DNA of 64,000 nt, taken from positions 28,337,489 through 28,401,488 of the forward strand of contig NC_135214.1 in NCBI RefSeq assembly GCF_052324685.1, in the 5' to 3' direction. The translations under genes were made by a program, and so were the position numbers. How positions within the stretch are numbered: position 1 is the first letter of the stretch; every line of letters starts with the position of its first letter. Below the pieces are notes generated by a model. That model saw only the letters and a program-made list of their open reading frames with translations. It was not told the origin of the DNA and made no database searches. Below, piece after piece: positions 1-16,531 of this stretch. Source of the DNA: Brachyhypopomus gauderio (taxonomy: Eukaryota > Chordata > Actinopteri > Gymnotiformes > Hypopomidae).

Positions 1-539
1 AGAATACACCAGGATAACTCAACTACTAACCACACAGCCAGAATACACCAGGATAACTCAACTACTAACCACACAGCCAGCATACACCAGGATAATTCAA
101 CTACTAACCACACAGCCAGAATACACCAGGATAACTCAACTACTAACCACACAGCCAGAATACACCAGGATAACTCAACTACTAACCACACAGCCAGCAT
201 ACACCAGGATAACTCAACTACTAACCACACAGCCAGCATACACCAGGATAACTCAACTACTAACCACACAGCCAGCATACACCAGGATAACTCAACTACT
301 AACCACACAGCCAGAATACACCAGGATAACTCAACTACTAACCACACAGCCAGCATACACCAGGATAACTCAACTACTAACCACACAGCCAGCATACACC
401 AGGATAACTCAACTACTAACCACACAGCCAGCATACACCAGGATAACTCAACTACTAACCACACAGCCAGCATACACAAGGATAACTCAACTACTAACCA
501 CACAGCCAGCATACACCAGGATAACTCAACTACTAACCA
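1..539. repeat. 39-bp minisatellite, about 13.8 copies
   Basis: A tandem array with a 39-bp period runs from the window edge to about 539, so its true left end is outside. Each unit contains the block caccaggataactcaac and ends in cacacagcc. Copies are nearly identical and fall into two main variants (agaataca and agcataca), plus one unit with acaag in place of accag. High identity suggests recent expansion. No gene overlaps it. Confidence 0.97.
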
Positions 540-1989
540 AATACTAACTAAGCTAAGCTTTACTCACCATGACACCTTAGGACATAAATACATTTACATT
601 GTCACAAGGAAACAAATAGATGAAAAATTACAGAAGCAAATGATGGTAGTGGAACAGAAAGGCAAGCAGATATGAAGGGGTTAATGTTGAGGACTGTAAA
701 AGATGTGAAGGGAGAGAGGTCAGACTATCAGAATCACATACATCTTATTCATCTGCACAACATGCAGCTAGGAAGAAAACAACAGAAATGCCTGTTTTGC
801 ATTCAAAACGGTGTGAGCACTAATTTGGGATAACATTTTCAAATAATTCAGCGACATGCAGGGTGACACAAAAGCAAAAGATGAGTATAAAGCCTAATGC
901 TAAAGCATTTCATAATATTCCTTTTTAGTTCTTTCTTGCAATATTTTATTTATGTGTTTGCATACTAAGCTGAATTGGTTTTAAGTACAGTATATGTGAC
1001 ACCAGGCTGTTTTGACACAGATCAACTATGACAACTTTGATACTATGATCAGTTGACAATAATGTATAAATGATGCCTAATTCAACTAAATGGCATACAT
1101 ATAGGTGCTTGATAAGTAAAATATGATTTGAGATACAGAGTGATGACTGTGCCTCATAATTTAATAAGCATAATCCACATAAACGACAGGATACATTTAA
1201 ACAAGTTTAGATAGCTTCATGATTACTGAGAACAAGTCTGAGAACTGCTCAGTAAATCATATGTAGCTACTGTTTGCTAGTGGCCATTTCTAACTATTTT
1301 GATTTAAATCGTTTAAGATTGATGAAAAGTCCTTTCTGCCAGCACATACTGAGATCGGACAATGTTACCTGCTACATTCTGCTGCACTGAAACAAGTTAC
1401 TCCAATTATGGCTGTTGGGGTGTAAGCTTCATTTGGGGAGGGGTTCTAGTTGCTGTTAGGTCTGTTAAGATTATATAGCACTTTTTTCTGTAAAACACAG
1501 TTAAAACTATATGGAGATCCAGAATTTGTTCTGCCTCTAAATCCCATCACAAATTATAAAACATAAAGTGTGATATTTAAAGATTTGTCAGTCATACCAG
1601 AACAGTTTTATTTTGAACATAATGATTTAATTGAAGGGAGCAAAATGAATTTACTTAACAGTATTGAGCTACTTATTAATAGTAGTATTCATCTAAGTAG
1701 AATTCTCTGTGTAGTATTCTATAGTGTTCTCTCCACTACTTCCAGTGGAGACACTATCATGGCTCTCAGTAAATGACAGAACTGCCACAATCCCCATGGA
1801 CTCAACAGATAATTAAAAGGAAACTAAATATACATTTATATGGAAGAAACAGGATGATTTTTGGAAGTCAGAACCCCCCCCCCCCCCCCCTTTTTTTTTT
1901 TGTAACCCATGCAGTCAGCAGGATTGATTAAACTGGTCTGGCCAATCCATGCATAATAGCAACTGCCCAAAAGCACTTAGTCAATTGTT
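540..1989. other. Intergenic, AT-rich, no gene seen
   Basis: Only short open frames without family resemblance occur here. A C-then-T homopolymer block lies at about 1875-1901. Nothing else is recognisable. Confidence 0.6.
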
Positions 1990-2167
1990 CAGTGTACACA
2001 GCTTAATACTGACAATTTCACCTGTGTCTCAATAGAGGTCAGTGTACAGTTTAATGCTGACGAGTTCACCTGTGTCTCCATAGAGGTCAGCATACATTGC
2101 TTAATAGTAATGATTTCACCTGTGTCACCAGAGGTAAGAATACACAGCTTAACACTGACGATTTCAG
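1990..2167. repeat. ~49-bp diverged tandem repeat, about 3.6 copies
   Basis: Units of 48-50 bp share the core tttcacctgtgtc followed by agaggt, then cag-tacac and gcttaatactgac. Copies differ by substitutions and small gaps, so the array is older than the one at position 1. It lies in the region beyond the ubox5 3' end. Confidence 0.8.
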
Positions 2168-2599
2168 AAGGCAGTGTAGTTTACCTCATGAAGGCAACAC
2201 AGTAATGTGTTTCCTTCAGCATATCCTTGCTGCCTTTGTGGCCACTAAAACAGAGGGAGGAAAGTGTCTGTAATTGTGTCCTGCTGTCATGGACATTATG
2301 GTCCACAGTTCCCACTCATACAAAGGGTCTTCATCCTTGGGTTCTTCGACACCGTCACCGTGCCTGTCCTTGAGTCTCTGCACACCCATCAATGCTACGC
2401 TGCCCTCACTGCCTCCACAACTAGGCCTCCCACCCCGAAAGATTCTTCACCATGAGGACTCCTATCAAGGGCATATTTGAACACTGCCTCTTAAAGAAAA
2501 TGAAGCTAAATGAAGGAACCATCATTACGTATTTGTAAATGTGTTTTGCAGGTTCTGAGCAACTTTCACAAAACTCCAAACCCATTTTCCTAGAAAATC
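2168..2599. other. Region downstream of ubox5, no gene seen
   Basis: The short open frames on + at 2264-2480 overlap each other and resemble no family. I see nothing else. Confidence 0.5.
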
Positions 2600-2605
2600 T
2601 TTATT
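2600..2605 (-). terminator. ubox5: Poly(A) signal of ubox5
   Basis: tttatt on the + strand reads AATAAA on the minus strand, about 95 nt beyond the ubox5 stop codon, giving a short 3'UTR. Confidence 0.6.
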
Positions 2606-2699
2606 ACAGAGCCCAACAAAACAAAAGCATACGTTTTTAGTTACAGCTTCATGTTGCCTCATCATAAGAATATTATTCCTGATCAGGAGGCAGTGCAGT

Positions 2700-5320
2700 T
2701 TAATGGTGCACTCGGGTGACTGTGTTTGGAGGAGCACATTCGTTACACGTAGGGCATGTGATTGGCAGTCGTGGTGATTGGGGAGGGAGTTTGAGGTTCA
2801 GGCATGGTCCACACAGCAGGTGACCGCAGGGCAAAGAGTACACCGGTGAGCTCATGGAATACACAGTCAAGGTACATAAGCATGATCCACAGCTGCTAAG
2901 TCCTGGGGAAAAAAAACACAAAGCCACCGCCAGATTTAGTATACAAGACTGCAGATTTCTACACACAGTTTGATTTGATTAATGCTTAAGATTGCTTTCC
3001 TCAACAAATAAACAATATTCATCCAGTGTTGTGCAAAAATGCTATTAATTCTCTGTGCCACTACTGCACGTAATGATGACACCTCCCACACGAATGTCTT
3101 ATTACAATATATTATTCCTGTCTTTGAGTACTACCAGCTGTGGTGTCTGACTCCGGTGTGCTTTGTGAAGTATATGCGGGTAAACCATTCAGGGCGGAGC
3201 TGAGGGCCTGGTCTAAACTGTCCGACAGGCGCTGCTCGTGGGAGGCTTGGCTGGTGTCTGCGTCTGACATGGAAAAAGGAAGAAAATCAGACCTGGAGAA
3301 TATGGAAGACAGCAGAAGATATTGTGACTTAGACGAGGCATTATGAGTCTGTGTGTAATACCAACCCATTGGGAGGGTGAGGCTTGCATCTGTTCTGGGC
3401 ATTTTGGTGGGAAAAGGTGAATAAGTAGCTGAGTGTGCATTAGTTGAAGAAAGGTTTGATTGATGTTTCCTTTTGGTGGAGTGTTCAGTATTATTCCTTC
3501 TAATATTGTTAGTTTCAGATACAGACCCCACTGTGAACCTTTTTCCTGCAACAAGTCTGTGCTGAACATTAGGATCACTTATTCTCTGAAGGTTATCTTT
3601 AGTGATAGCCTGTTTTTGTTGCTCCTGAAAGTTGTTACAACCTGTAGACTGAACCTGCCAGTTCACCATCTCACTAGGTCCAGCCTGTGAGCTCTGGACA
3701 CTAACAGAGTTTATTGAGCATGTAGGTCTTTCAGGTTTTGATGCCAAGACCAGTCTGGAAGGTTGAGGTTTGTTCAGTAGGCCATTTCTGCTCCTGAATC
3801 CTGTGCACCCAGTTTTCAGCCTCATACTGTCAATACGGCATTTAAGGTGCGGGTTAGGGAGAGGTTTTGAGTCTTTTGTAAAAGGAACACCAGTGAAGGG
3901 ATCATTTGGCAAACGTCCCCAGGTGGCCTCCTGTTTCTGGTACTCCTCTAAGGAGCTGCTGTCCACAACCATACCACTAGGCAAGATCATGGGTAGATCC
4001 ATGAGCTCCAGGGTCAAAGGGTCTAGGAACTCCTCTGGGATAGTCATTTCAGAGGGCCCAGGCTCTGGCATAGGTGATGTGTCCGACACAGAGACAGGCA
4101 GAAGCAATGGAAAAGCAGAGGGCTCTTGTTTCAAGCTGTCCAAATGTGCCTTTTGAATCTTCTCCACTTCTGCAGGAGAACAGCAGCGAGCAGGGACTCC
4201 CCACACCACCAAAGACTTGATTCCCAGGGCAGACGCACCTCCTCCATAAGGTATGGAGATGCGGAGCTGGCCCACTGAACCTAGCGACTGTGGTCCCCGG
4301 CTCCAGAGTTCCTGCTGCTTCCCGCAGGCTGCAGGCTCGGGTGGGGGTGCAGAGAAGGGAGCTCGGAGGTGAAAATTTGGATGTCTAAAACACACAAGCA
4401 CCTCCTCCTTTAATTCACAGCGTCCTACAAGCCTGAACTGTCCATTCTCCTCATGGTCAGAGGTTTTAGAGTGAAGATCAGGACAAGTAAGGACCTCAAG
4501 CCTCCTGGCGTTGCTACCCTTATCCATGCCGCAGGGCCACAGTTCAACATCCACACGGCACAGCTCAACCCTCACTTGGAAGTGCAGGGTCACGTGTAGC
4601 GGAGGCCGGAGGAAGTACTCCAGCCTAAAACCCCTCCGCCGAGCTGCCAGATCCCCAGACAAGAGGTTTGAAACATCACAGCCGTCCGCACATAACTGTA
4701 AGCAGAGAGAAAGAATCAAGAAGCAGTTCTGAAGACACAGTGATGCAGAGATGATAAAAACAAAACACTATAAGGTCAGCAATTACACACTACCCACACA
4801 TCCACAGCAATCTCCTACTCTGAAACAAAAACAACATAAAAAGAAGGCAATCTGTATTTAATAGAAGTAAGAAGATAGTCTATCAAAAAAAAAAAACCTC
4901 AAATATGTAACTGTCACAACTCATAAGCTGTGACAGACCACACTTATCTGCAAAGTACTATAGACATTTACATTCACAGAATTGAGCTGACACTTATCCA
5001 CAGTAGCTTACAAAGGGGCTTTGTCATCTGCTCCGATAATGAATCCTAGCCCATACAAATAAGAGTCTAATATACCACTAAATTAGACAGTGATGTATAC
5101 AGCTGCACAATAAAATTAATCACAAGCCATCAAACTGTTACAATGATAACGAGCAGTAAAATTTACAACAGGACATGAACTTGTCTGTCTGTATCAGACT
5201 GTAAATGTAAGCAGCCCAACAACTGTAGTCTTGTGTAAGTGTAGCTAGTGTAGAGTGGTTGTCTACCTTATTGGAGTGAACAGTGGTCTTAAAGGGCGGC
5301 AGGCAGAGGTTGACAACCAT
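2700..5320 (-). CDS. ubox5: U-box domain-containing protein 5 (E3 ubiquitin ligase, RNF37)
   Basis: Three coding exons on the minus strand, 5320-5267, 4695-3135 and 2902-2700, join in frame into 605 aa. The N-terminus (VNLCLPPFK, then ADG) matches the UBOX5 family start. The U-box lies near the middle (PEEFLDPLTLELMDLPMILPSG, quoted in part as EEFLDPLTLE and LPMILPSG, then ATWGRLPNDPFTGVPF). The last exon carries the C-terminal RING-like finger (LPCGHLLCGPCL, CPTC). UBOX5 is known as a nuclear ubiquitin ligase that works with UBE2 conjugating enzymes. A noncoding first exon probably precedes the start (donor at 5676/5675). The start is taken as the Met at 5320; another Met lies directly before it at 5323. 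In human UBOX5 also sits beside LZTS3 on the same strand. FASTKD5, which neighbours it in human, is not seen. Confidence 0.93.
4964..5013 (-). repeat. SINE 3' tail fragment in ubox5 intron
   Basis: Read on the minus strand the segment goes ttgtaagct-ctgtggataagtg and on to aatgtaaatgt. This resembles the widespread fish SINE tail (tgtaagtcgctttggataaa type, ending in aatgtaaatg). Only the tail is present. Confidence 0.5.
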
Positions 5321-5675
5321 CATCACCCCATACAAGAGCTGAAAATATTAATATATGTGTGTTAGGTGTCAAATGTGTCGCATCTACACTAATTGTATCC
5401 CACATTTTGAGTACTTTTACAGTACAACTACAAGGCTAGCTAAGCCCTAAAAGAACTTTCACCTTACAACTGTTGATCTTGACATTACCGAAAATGAGTT
5501 TAATTAAAACATTAGGCGTATGATATACATAACAGTATGTCGACATATTCGTACATCTAAATATGCAAACATTCATATCGCTAGCCTGTTAATACACTTT
5601 GATAATACACTCTAGTTTAAAATGTGAAGTCTTTAGCAGAGACCGTTTAGTTTATTTCTAAGTGCGACCACTTAC

Positions 5676-5960
5676 CGAGACGGTGTGATTATTTCAGCTG
5701 GTACACTAACTGTCCCAGTCGGATATGTGTCTAGTTAGATACAACTATCTAGCTGGCTAACTAATTACAATATATTACACAACAACCTGGAGATCAAGGT
5801 GAGCATATACTGGCAAAGATTTAAACGTAATCTGAATATGCTGTTTAGTGAAATGTACGATCTATTTAAATTTTGCTTACATGAACACGAACAGTTAAAT
5901 GAAAGAACTACAACATCAAACCTTTGGGAAGAGCTCCTAGGAGCGTCCCACTTCTTCTAG
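5676..5960 (-). promoter_or_regulatory. ubox5: Probable ubox5 noncoding first exon and promoter
   Basis: A strong donor (TCG|GTAAGTGG on minus, exon end 5676) and an acceptor (ttttcag, exon start 5338) frame an intron in the 5'UTR. The transcription start itself cannot be placed; 5720-5960 is the likely zone. It begins only about 140 bp beyond the lzts3 poly(A) signal. Confidence 0.4.
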
Positions 5961-6096
5961 TGGAAACAGGAACACTTCCGTGTTAATACTGCCACCCAGT
6001 GGCGGGGAGACCGTCTCTCAGGCCACCATACACGTGGTACATTATTCTTCACGCTCGTGGAACACAAACATAGTCTATTACTGGTTTACTCGTGTC

Positions 6097-6102
6097 TTTA
6101 TT
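6097..6102 (-). terminator. lzts3: Candidate poly(A) signal of lzts3
   Basis: tttatt on + is AATAAA on minus, about 1.16 kb beyond the lzts3 stop. The stretch 6103-7259 is then the lzts3 3'UTR; it holds no other coding signal that I recognise. Confidence 0.45.
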
Positions 6103-7259
6103 TCTGATTTTCGCTTAGGTATGCTTTCATCAAGCCATTACACTAACATAAATACAAACATAAAAATGAGTATAAAAACAGTTAGCATTTGCGGTCTAAA
6201 ACAACAACATAATTACATTTATAACAACAACATCAAAAGGAACATGGTTTTGGATATGGTTGTTGCATTGTGTCAAAGAAGAGATAAAATGGTCGGTCTG
6301 TAGAATAGTCTGCCTCATCAAGTCACAATAATTAGAGCAATGCAATAATAATAATTATCGTATTTTCAAAATATTCACATGAAGTATCTTGGTATATTAA
6401 CATGTTTACATAAATAGCAATGATCAACAGGCAAATCCATACCCAGTCTTTCAACAACACAGAACATCACATTGGCACATAGCAGCAAGTCTGTGGCTCT
6501 CTTAGAGAGCTTAACGTCCTACACCCGGACCGGCTCTGTCTCGCCATGCTCTACTTACTGCCTCTCACCACATACTAACCGCTCCTCATCCATTTCAAAT
6601 GTATTTTAATCACAAGTTGATGGGTTTCTTTAAAGTACCAACTTATATAATAAATCAAAGCAAATTTTCGGAGTTCTTCCGTACCTCCCAATTTCTCAAA
6701 AAGAAAAAGAAAACGTTTTTGTTTTTCTTTCAAGTACTGTCTGCGAGTGGGATCCCTCCTAAGGCTCTTTAATGACCCCTTGTGATCATTTTTAGACACT
6801 GCAGCCAGTGTGCAGTGATGGAGAACCAGGTTCCCCAGTATCCCTGAAACATCATTGAAGCAAACACGTGCCTTTCTCATAACTACAACACTGATTCCAG
6901 ACACCTTAAACAACACTCTCCATCTTTAAAAATCAATTCATACTCAAATAGCTTCCAAACTCTCATTTCTTCTTCTTGGTTCATTGATCCCTTGAGATAG
7001 AGGATGTCAGTGTACATGTGTGGGTGCAAGTGTTTGTGACAGCATGAGACATCGTCTCTGGAGCGGGTCCTTCATCTTTCCAGCACATTGATTTATAACT
7101 GCATGTTCTGTTGTTCCCTCAAAGTAGCAAGTCCTCAAATCGGGGCCCCTAAGCTAATATTTGGGACTTGTAAGTGATTTTAACAAATCATTTTTAGCAA
7201 TGTATGTAGAGGGAAAAAAGTAGATTGTCTCTGTATCAAGTCAGCACGCAGCGGTGGCA

Positions 7260-11984
<4,725 letters not shown>

Positions 11985-13830
11985 GGTGGGGAGCCCGAGG
12001 CTGGACTCTCACTCAGTGCCGCACACCCTGACATGGGCCACTGGAGTCGGGCTGAGACCACCAGATAGTGGGCGCGCACACTGGAGAGAGAGAGATCACA
12101 CACACACGCATGGTCCCGTGAAAGGCTGGATCAGAGTTAATGTGCAACACTGCCCTCTCCACAGGTCGCACAGATGCTCCCGCATGTTCTAGTGGAATGA
12201 AAACACCTCTGGCGAGGACGTGAGGAACGAGCTGCCTTGTTTCACGGTGTGATGCGCAAGTCTTTCCAGCAGGGGGCTCTTACTCCAGCACATGCCTTCC
12301 TGGCATTACCTCATCACTTCTCTCAGATGAAAACTCGCATTCACACACAGAGACACAGACACACACCACACACACTCACACACACATACCCATAAACGCA
12401 CATGCGAGTGCACTGGGCAAGTTTATTTGTATAATGTGAATCAACTGGTATTAAGTTAGATTCACAGATTTACACAGAAAACATCTACCCACATGACTAA
12501 TAAAACAGACATACAAACACAGTACTGCTCTATTATACACAGTACTGCTCTATTACACACATGTACTGCTCTAATATTCACTTTCAAACCTAACTGAACC
12601 TCCACTTCCATGCTTACAGTAACAGGTCTCTGAGCTGAGCTTACAATGTATACATGAGAGGGTATCATTCACCCCACCTCCTGAAAGGCCTGAGTCTTTA
12701 AACCTTCTTCAGAGTTGCGACTATTCTGACTACGCAATGTAACTGAAGAGAGCACATGTCTGTTCAGCAGATTCTCCAACACGTTTTCTTCTTCATTTCT
12801 ATCATAGTTATCGAACATCTGCACCCACAGCGTATCCACACCTTCTGAGACGCCACGTCCCCGCGAGCCCATCAGAACCAGTGTCCTCTTATAGCTCTCA
12901 CGTTTAATTCGCCCTGCTATGGTTCTCCCTTTAGTATCTATGCGGCGCACACACCATGCACACCATTTTCTACACAAGCAGGTGCTTCACTCCAGACTCA
13001 GACCTCCACTGACGATCTAGTGGGGTCGCAACATTACTTTTGTGTTTTAAACAAACAGAGACACGGACGCGGGTGCGCGATAGTTCGCGTGTTCGCACAG
13101 CGCTACGTGAACATCACGAGAGACACGGAACGAGAAACTGCTCCTTTTCCCCTCTCCGCTCTTGTCAGCGCATTACATAATGCCTTGTCGGGATCCACCG
13201 CGATTCTGGCGTCTTTAATGTAATTATCCCGCGCGAAGGGAAGCGTTGATCACCTCGCAGAGCGCGTGCACGCATCCCCCGTTGTCCTTACCCTGGTTTA
13301 CTTCCACTCGGGTGAGTCGCGGTGATATCAAGGCTCCACAAACCCTTATACCTACACGTCTCTTCCTCTTATTCTTCACAACCACGATAGTCGAGAAACA
13401 CCGAAATGCGGCACCAGTTGTTCGTCTAACCATGTGATTTCGCGCATTTTAAATACGGACTCGTGTAACACATCATACGTTATACACAAGCAAACCCAGT
13501 GCAGGGAATGTGCTAGTTGTATATCACGCGATGAATGCGCGTCCATCGTGGTACTCACTATTTGCAGCACCACGGTCAGCGACGCGCGCGACACCGGGAC
13601 GCCACGGGCACGGCGGTGGCTCAGAGGCGTAGAGCGGTCAATAGCGGAGGGGGCAGATATTAAACTGCACCTCATCTGTTATCACCCTTACTTGGAATTA
13701 AAGGATGGAAGCAGTGGCGGATGCGAGTATCAGCTGGGCCACACACCCACCTCTGCCCCGCCCCTGTGCCGCACGCTAGTAACGCCCCTCAAACGCGCGG
13801 ATGCAGTTCGCATGCGCGTAGTAGCTCGCC
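11985..13830 (-). promoter_or_regulatory. lzts3: lzts3 upstream region with CpG-rich candidate promoter
   Basis: A possible acceptor (ctctctccag on minus, about 12080) sits upstream of the first coding exon, so a noncoding first exon is likely. CpG dinucleotides are dense at about 12900-13830, and several possible donors lie there (for example AATA|GTGAGTAC near 13550 on minus). A short (CA)n tract is at about 12342-12390. I cannot place the start site. Confidence 0.35.
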
Positions 13831-13865
13831 ACGGTCTTCCAGCGGGCAGACGTCTTCAACCTTAA

Positions 13866-14735
13866 TCCTTTAGCGTCACTACCACAAGAACAGCAAAACA
13901 ATGGAAGTCAATGGGGACCTTATCGGTTATCAACACGATTTTTAAAATGGGAACTTTTAAGAGATACGACAAATAAGTTAATTGGTTTTGGTAGGGGACT
14001 GGCAAAATCCAACCTGTCTGGTGTCTTGAAAAAGAAAGATTAAAGCCAACTACTAATTATAGAAATGACCTGGAAACTGAAGGCTATCAGAACACAGGCC
14101 TCTCGGAGTTCATCAACACAGGCTACATGATGATATCCAGTACATTTGCTTCTTTTACGTGACCAGAACATCTAGAGTTTCAATCTTAGTCACACCAATG
14201 ACCCTGTAACAGAAGTGGTGGACTTTGGGTTGATTTTGAAATGGCCTAAATGGATTGTATGAAATATTTGAAAACAGGATGAAAATTTGATGGGCAAGGA
14301 AATACCTCAGACAGAAGGGCAGACTATATACTATTATTTCTACCTGTTTTATGTGTATGGCATCCTTAAACATTTTAAGTCATCTCGCCTTTGTATATTT
14401 CAAAACACTTGATGTGGATTAATGCACACATATAGCGTTCTCCAGACCTAAAACTCCATTCACAAATTCACTGGTGACATAGACACTTTGCAGTTACCAT
14501 GGAAACATGCTCCATCAAATATGGGCTCACTGTGTCATGTGACGGAGGCAGGGAAGTAGCAGCATGGGGGGGGGGGGGGGGTCTATGGAAGCTAGCCGAT
14601 GACTGCAAAAACAGTAATCATGTTTTGATATCTGTATTAATAGTCAGTTTTAGTAGTTATTATATTATATTATATTTAGAATAACTATAGTCATTCATTT
14701 TTACTATGAATATTGACATGCTATAGGCCTATTCA
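13866..14735. other. Intergenic, no gene seen
   Basis: Unique AT-rich sequence with a G-homopolymer at about 14567-14581. No coding signal. Confidence 0.5.
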
Positions 14736-14739
14736 TTAA

Positions 14740-15350
14740 TATACAGTGAATATTTTAATCTTGATTCTTCTACAGTAATATATATATATTTTCCAATCTT
14801 CTATTGTCCAATATTGGTAAGCCTGTGTGAATTGTAGCCTCAGTTTCCTGTTCTTAGCTGACAGGAATGGCACCCCTGCTCGAAGTGGTGAGCTTTCAGA
14901 GATGCTCTTCCTCATGCCTTGGTTGTAACATCTGGTTATTTGAGTTACTGTTGTCATTCTATCAGCTCGAATCAGTCTGGCCATTCTCCTCTGACCTCTG
15001 GCATTAACAAGGCATTTGTGCCCACAGAACTGGGGAACTTCTTTTGTTTTTTTTTTTGGACCATCCTCTGTAAACCGTAGAGATGGTTGTGCGTGAAAAT
15101 CCCCATAGATCAGCAGTTTCTGAAATACTCAGCCCAGCTCATCTGCCATCACCAACAACCATGCCACGTTCAAAGTCACTTAAATCACCTTTTTTCTCCA
15201 TTCTGATGCTCGGTTTGAACTGCAGCAAATTGTCTTGGCCATGTCTGCATGCCTAAATGCATTGAGTTGCTGCCATGTGATTGGCTGATTTGACATTTGC
15301 ATTAATGAGCAGTTGGACAGGTGTACCTAATAAAGTGGCCGAGAAAATAA
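14740..15350 (-). mobile_element. Truncated Tc1-like transposon, 5' part, minus strand
   Basis: Read on minus the segment opens with the terminal sequence ggccactttattaggtacac and then a transposase start, MEKKGDLSDFERGMVVG, followed by GLSISETADL. Further on come the DNA-binding residues RLIRADRMTTVTQITRCYNQ and KNRKLRLQFTQA, then WTIEDWK. The frame is broken by at least one stop and by internal loss between SESSP and PFLSAKN. The DDE catalytic half is missing. It is a dead copy of the Tc1 superfamily. Confidence 0.85.
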
Positions 15351-15389
15351 TAATTTGATCCCTCACTGAACAACTTGCTGTGTTTTGAG

Positions 15390-15600
15390 GAATAGAAATG
15401 CTGACTATGACCCCAAAAACACCATACCCACCATCAAGAATGGAGGTGGAAACATTATGCTTGGGGGTGCTTTACTGCTAATGGCTCAGGCCAACATCAC
15501 CGTGGCAATGGGAAGATGAACGGGGCCATGTATCATAAAATCCTCAGTGAAAACTTCCTTCCCTCCACCAGGACACTGAAAATGGGTCGTGGATGGGTCA
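15390..15600 (+). mobile_element. Fragment of a second Tc1-like transposase, plus strand
   Basis: In + frames the segment spells the central part of a Tc1 transposase of the Sleeping Beauty/Tdr1 kind: a tract like [17 protein letters not shown], then [19 protein letters not shown] and LKMGRGWV. Frame breaks are present and both ends are absent. It lies in opposite orientation to, and about 40 bp from, the other Tc1 fragment. Confidence 0.75.
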
Positions 15601-16198
15601 CCTGCTCCTCATTCTATCACAGCAATATCTCGGACTCTCGCTCACAATCTCCTGTTGGTGTTGAGCTACTGAGCATAATTCTTTGTATCTTGTTTATTGT
15701 TACTGAAGCTGTTGTATTCTGACTCGTGTGTTTTGCCTCAGTCCTGTGGATTTGTGTGCCTGTTTGTACTTATGTGTTTTTGATCCTGTATTAAATATTT
15801 TTCCAGCTTGCAAGCATCCTCTGGATTTCTCAGAATGTTACAGCTATACATTTATGTAAATTTATATAGATTTGTACAGAGCTATACATTTATGTATTAT
15901 GTAATTTATGTATTAACCAATGGATATTGAATTGATGTTATGCAGCATTGCATTTTGATGAAAGTCTGCTGATGTGTTCTGTCACAGAAACATTCACTTC
16001 CTTGTGTTAGTTTACCCATTCACTCAAAACACTGTAATATCACGACTCATCTAAAATTGTGATGATTTTGTAATAAAATTCTGCATTTGTGATATGGTCG
16101 TGACCCTGTATCATTCTACAGGCCTGCATGTATTATGTTCCTCATGCTGAAGAACACAATGCCCTACAGTACTCAAAAGGAGCCAGGCACTGAGGAAC
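15601..16198. other. Intergenic, no gene seen
   Basis: AT-rich sequence with short open frames without family resemblance. Confidence 0.45.
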
Positions 16199-16531
16199 TG
16201 TCATGGCAAGCTGGGGGTCATTCCTGTCAAGTTTGTCTGTATCTCATGTGACGGGCAGGGAGTACGAAATAAAATGGAAGCGATTACGCCAAGTCTCAGG
16301 GAAAAGGGAGGTTTGTAGAAAGTGAACAAATCAAAAACCTGTGACAAGATCCAAATTAAGGATACAATGACCAGCAGTCAACTGGTACAAAGACATATAT
16401 AGACAAACAAACGACCGTCAGGTGAGGCGGATCATAGGCCCCGCCCACCTGAGGGACGAACACAACACCACAACAAGACAACAGCCGCTGTATACGGGGG
16501 CGACCAGTAGGGGGCCCGCCGTACCGTGACA
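16199..16531. repeat. Possible solo LTR or MITE, 333 bp
   Basis: The segment is bounded by imperfect inverted ends, TGTCATGGCA on the left and TACCGTGACA on the right, which fits either LTR ends (TG...CA) or short terminal inverted repeats. The interior is GC-richer than its surroundings. No clear target duplication flanks it and no coding part is present. If an LTR, it is an old solo fossil. Confidence 0.3.

Noticed and set aside
1-539. CRISPR array
   Set aside because: Regular 39-bp period with no unique spacers, in a vertebrate genome: plain minisatellite.
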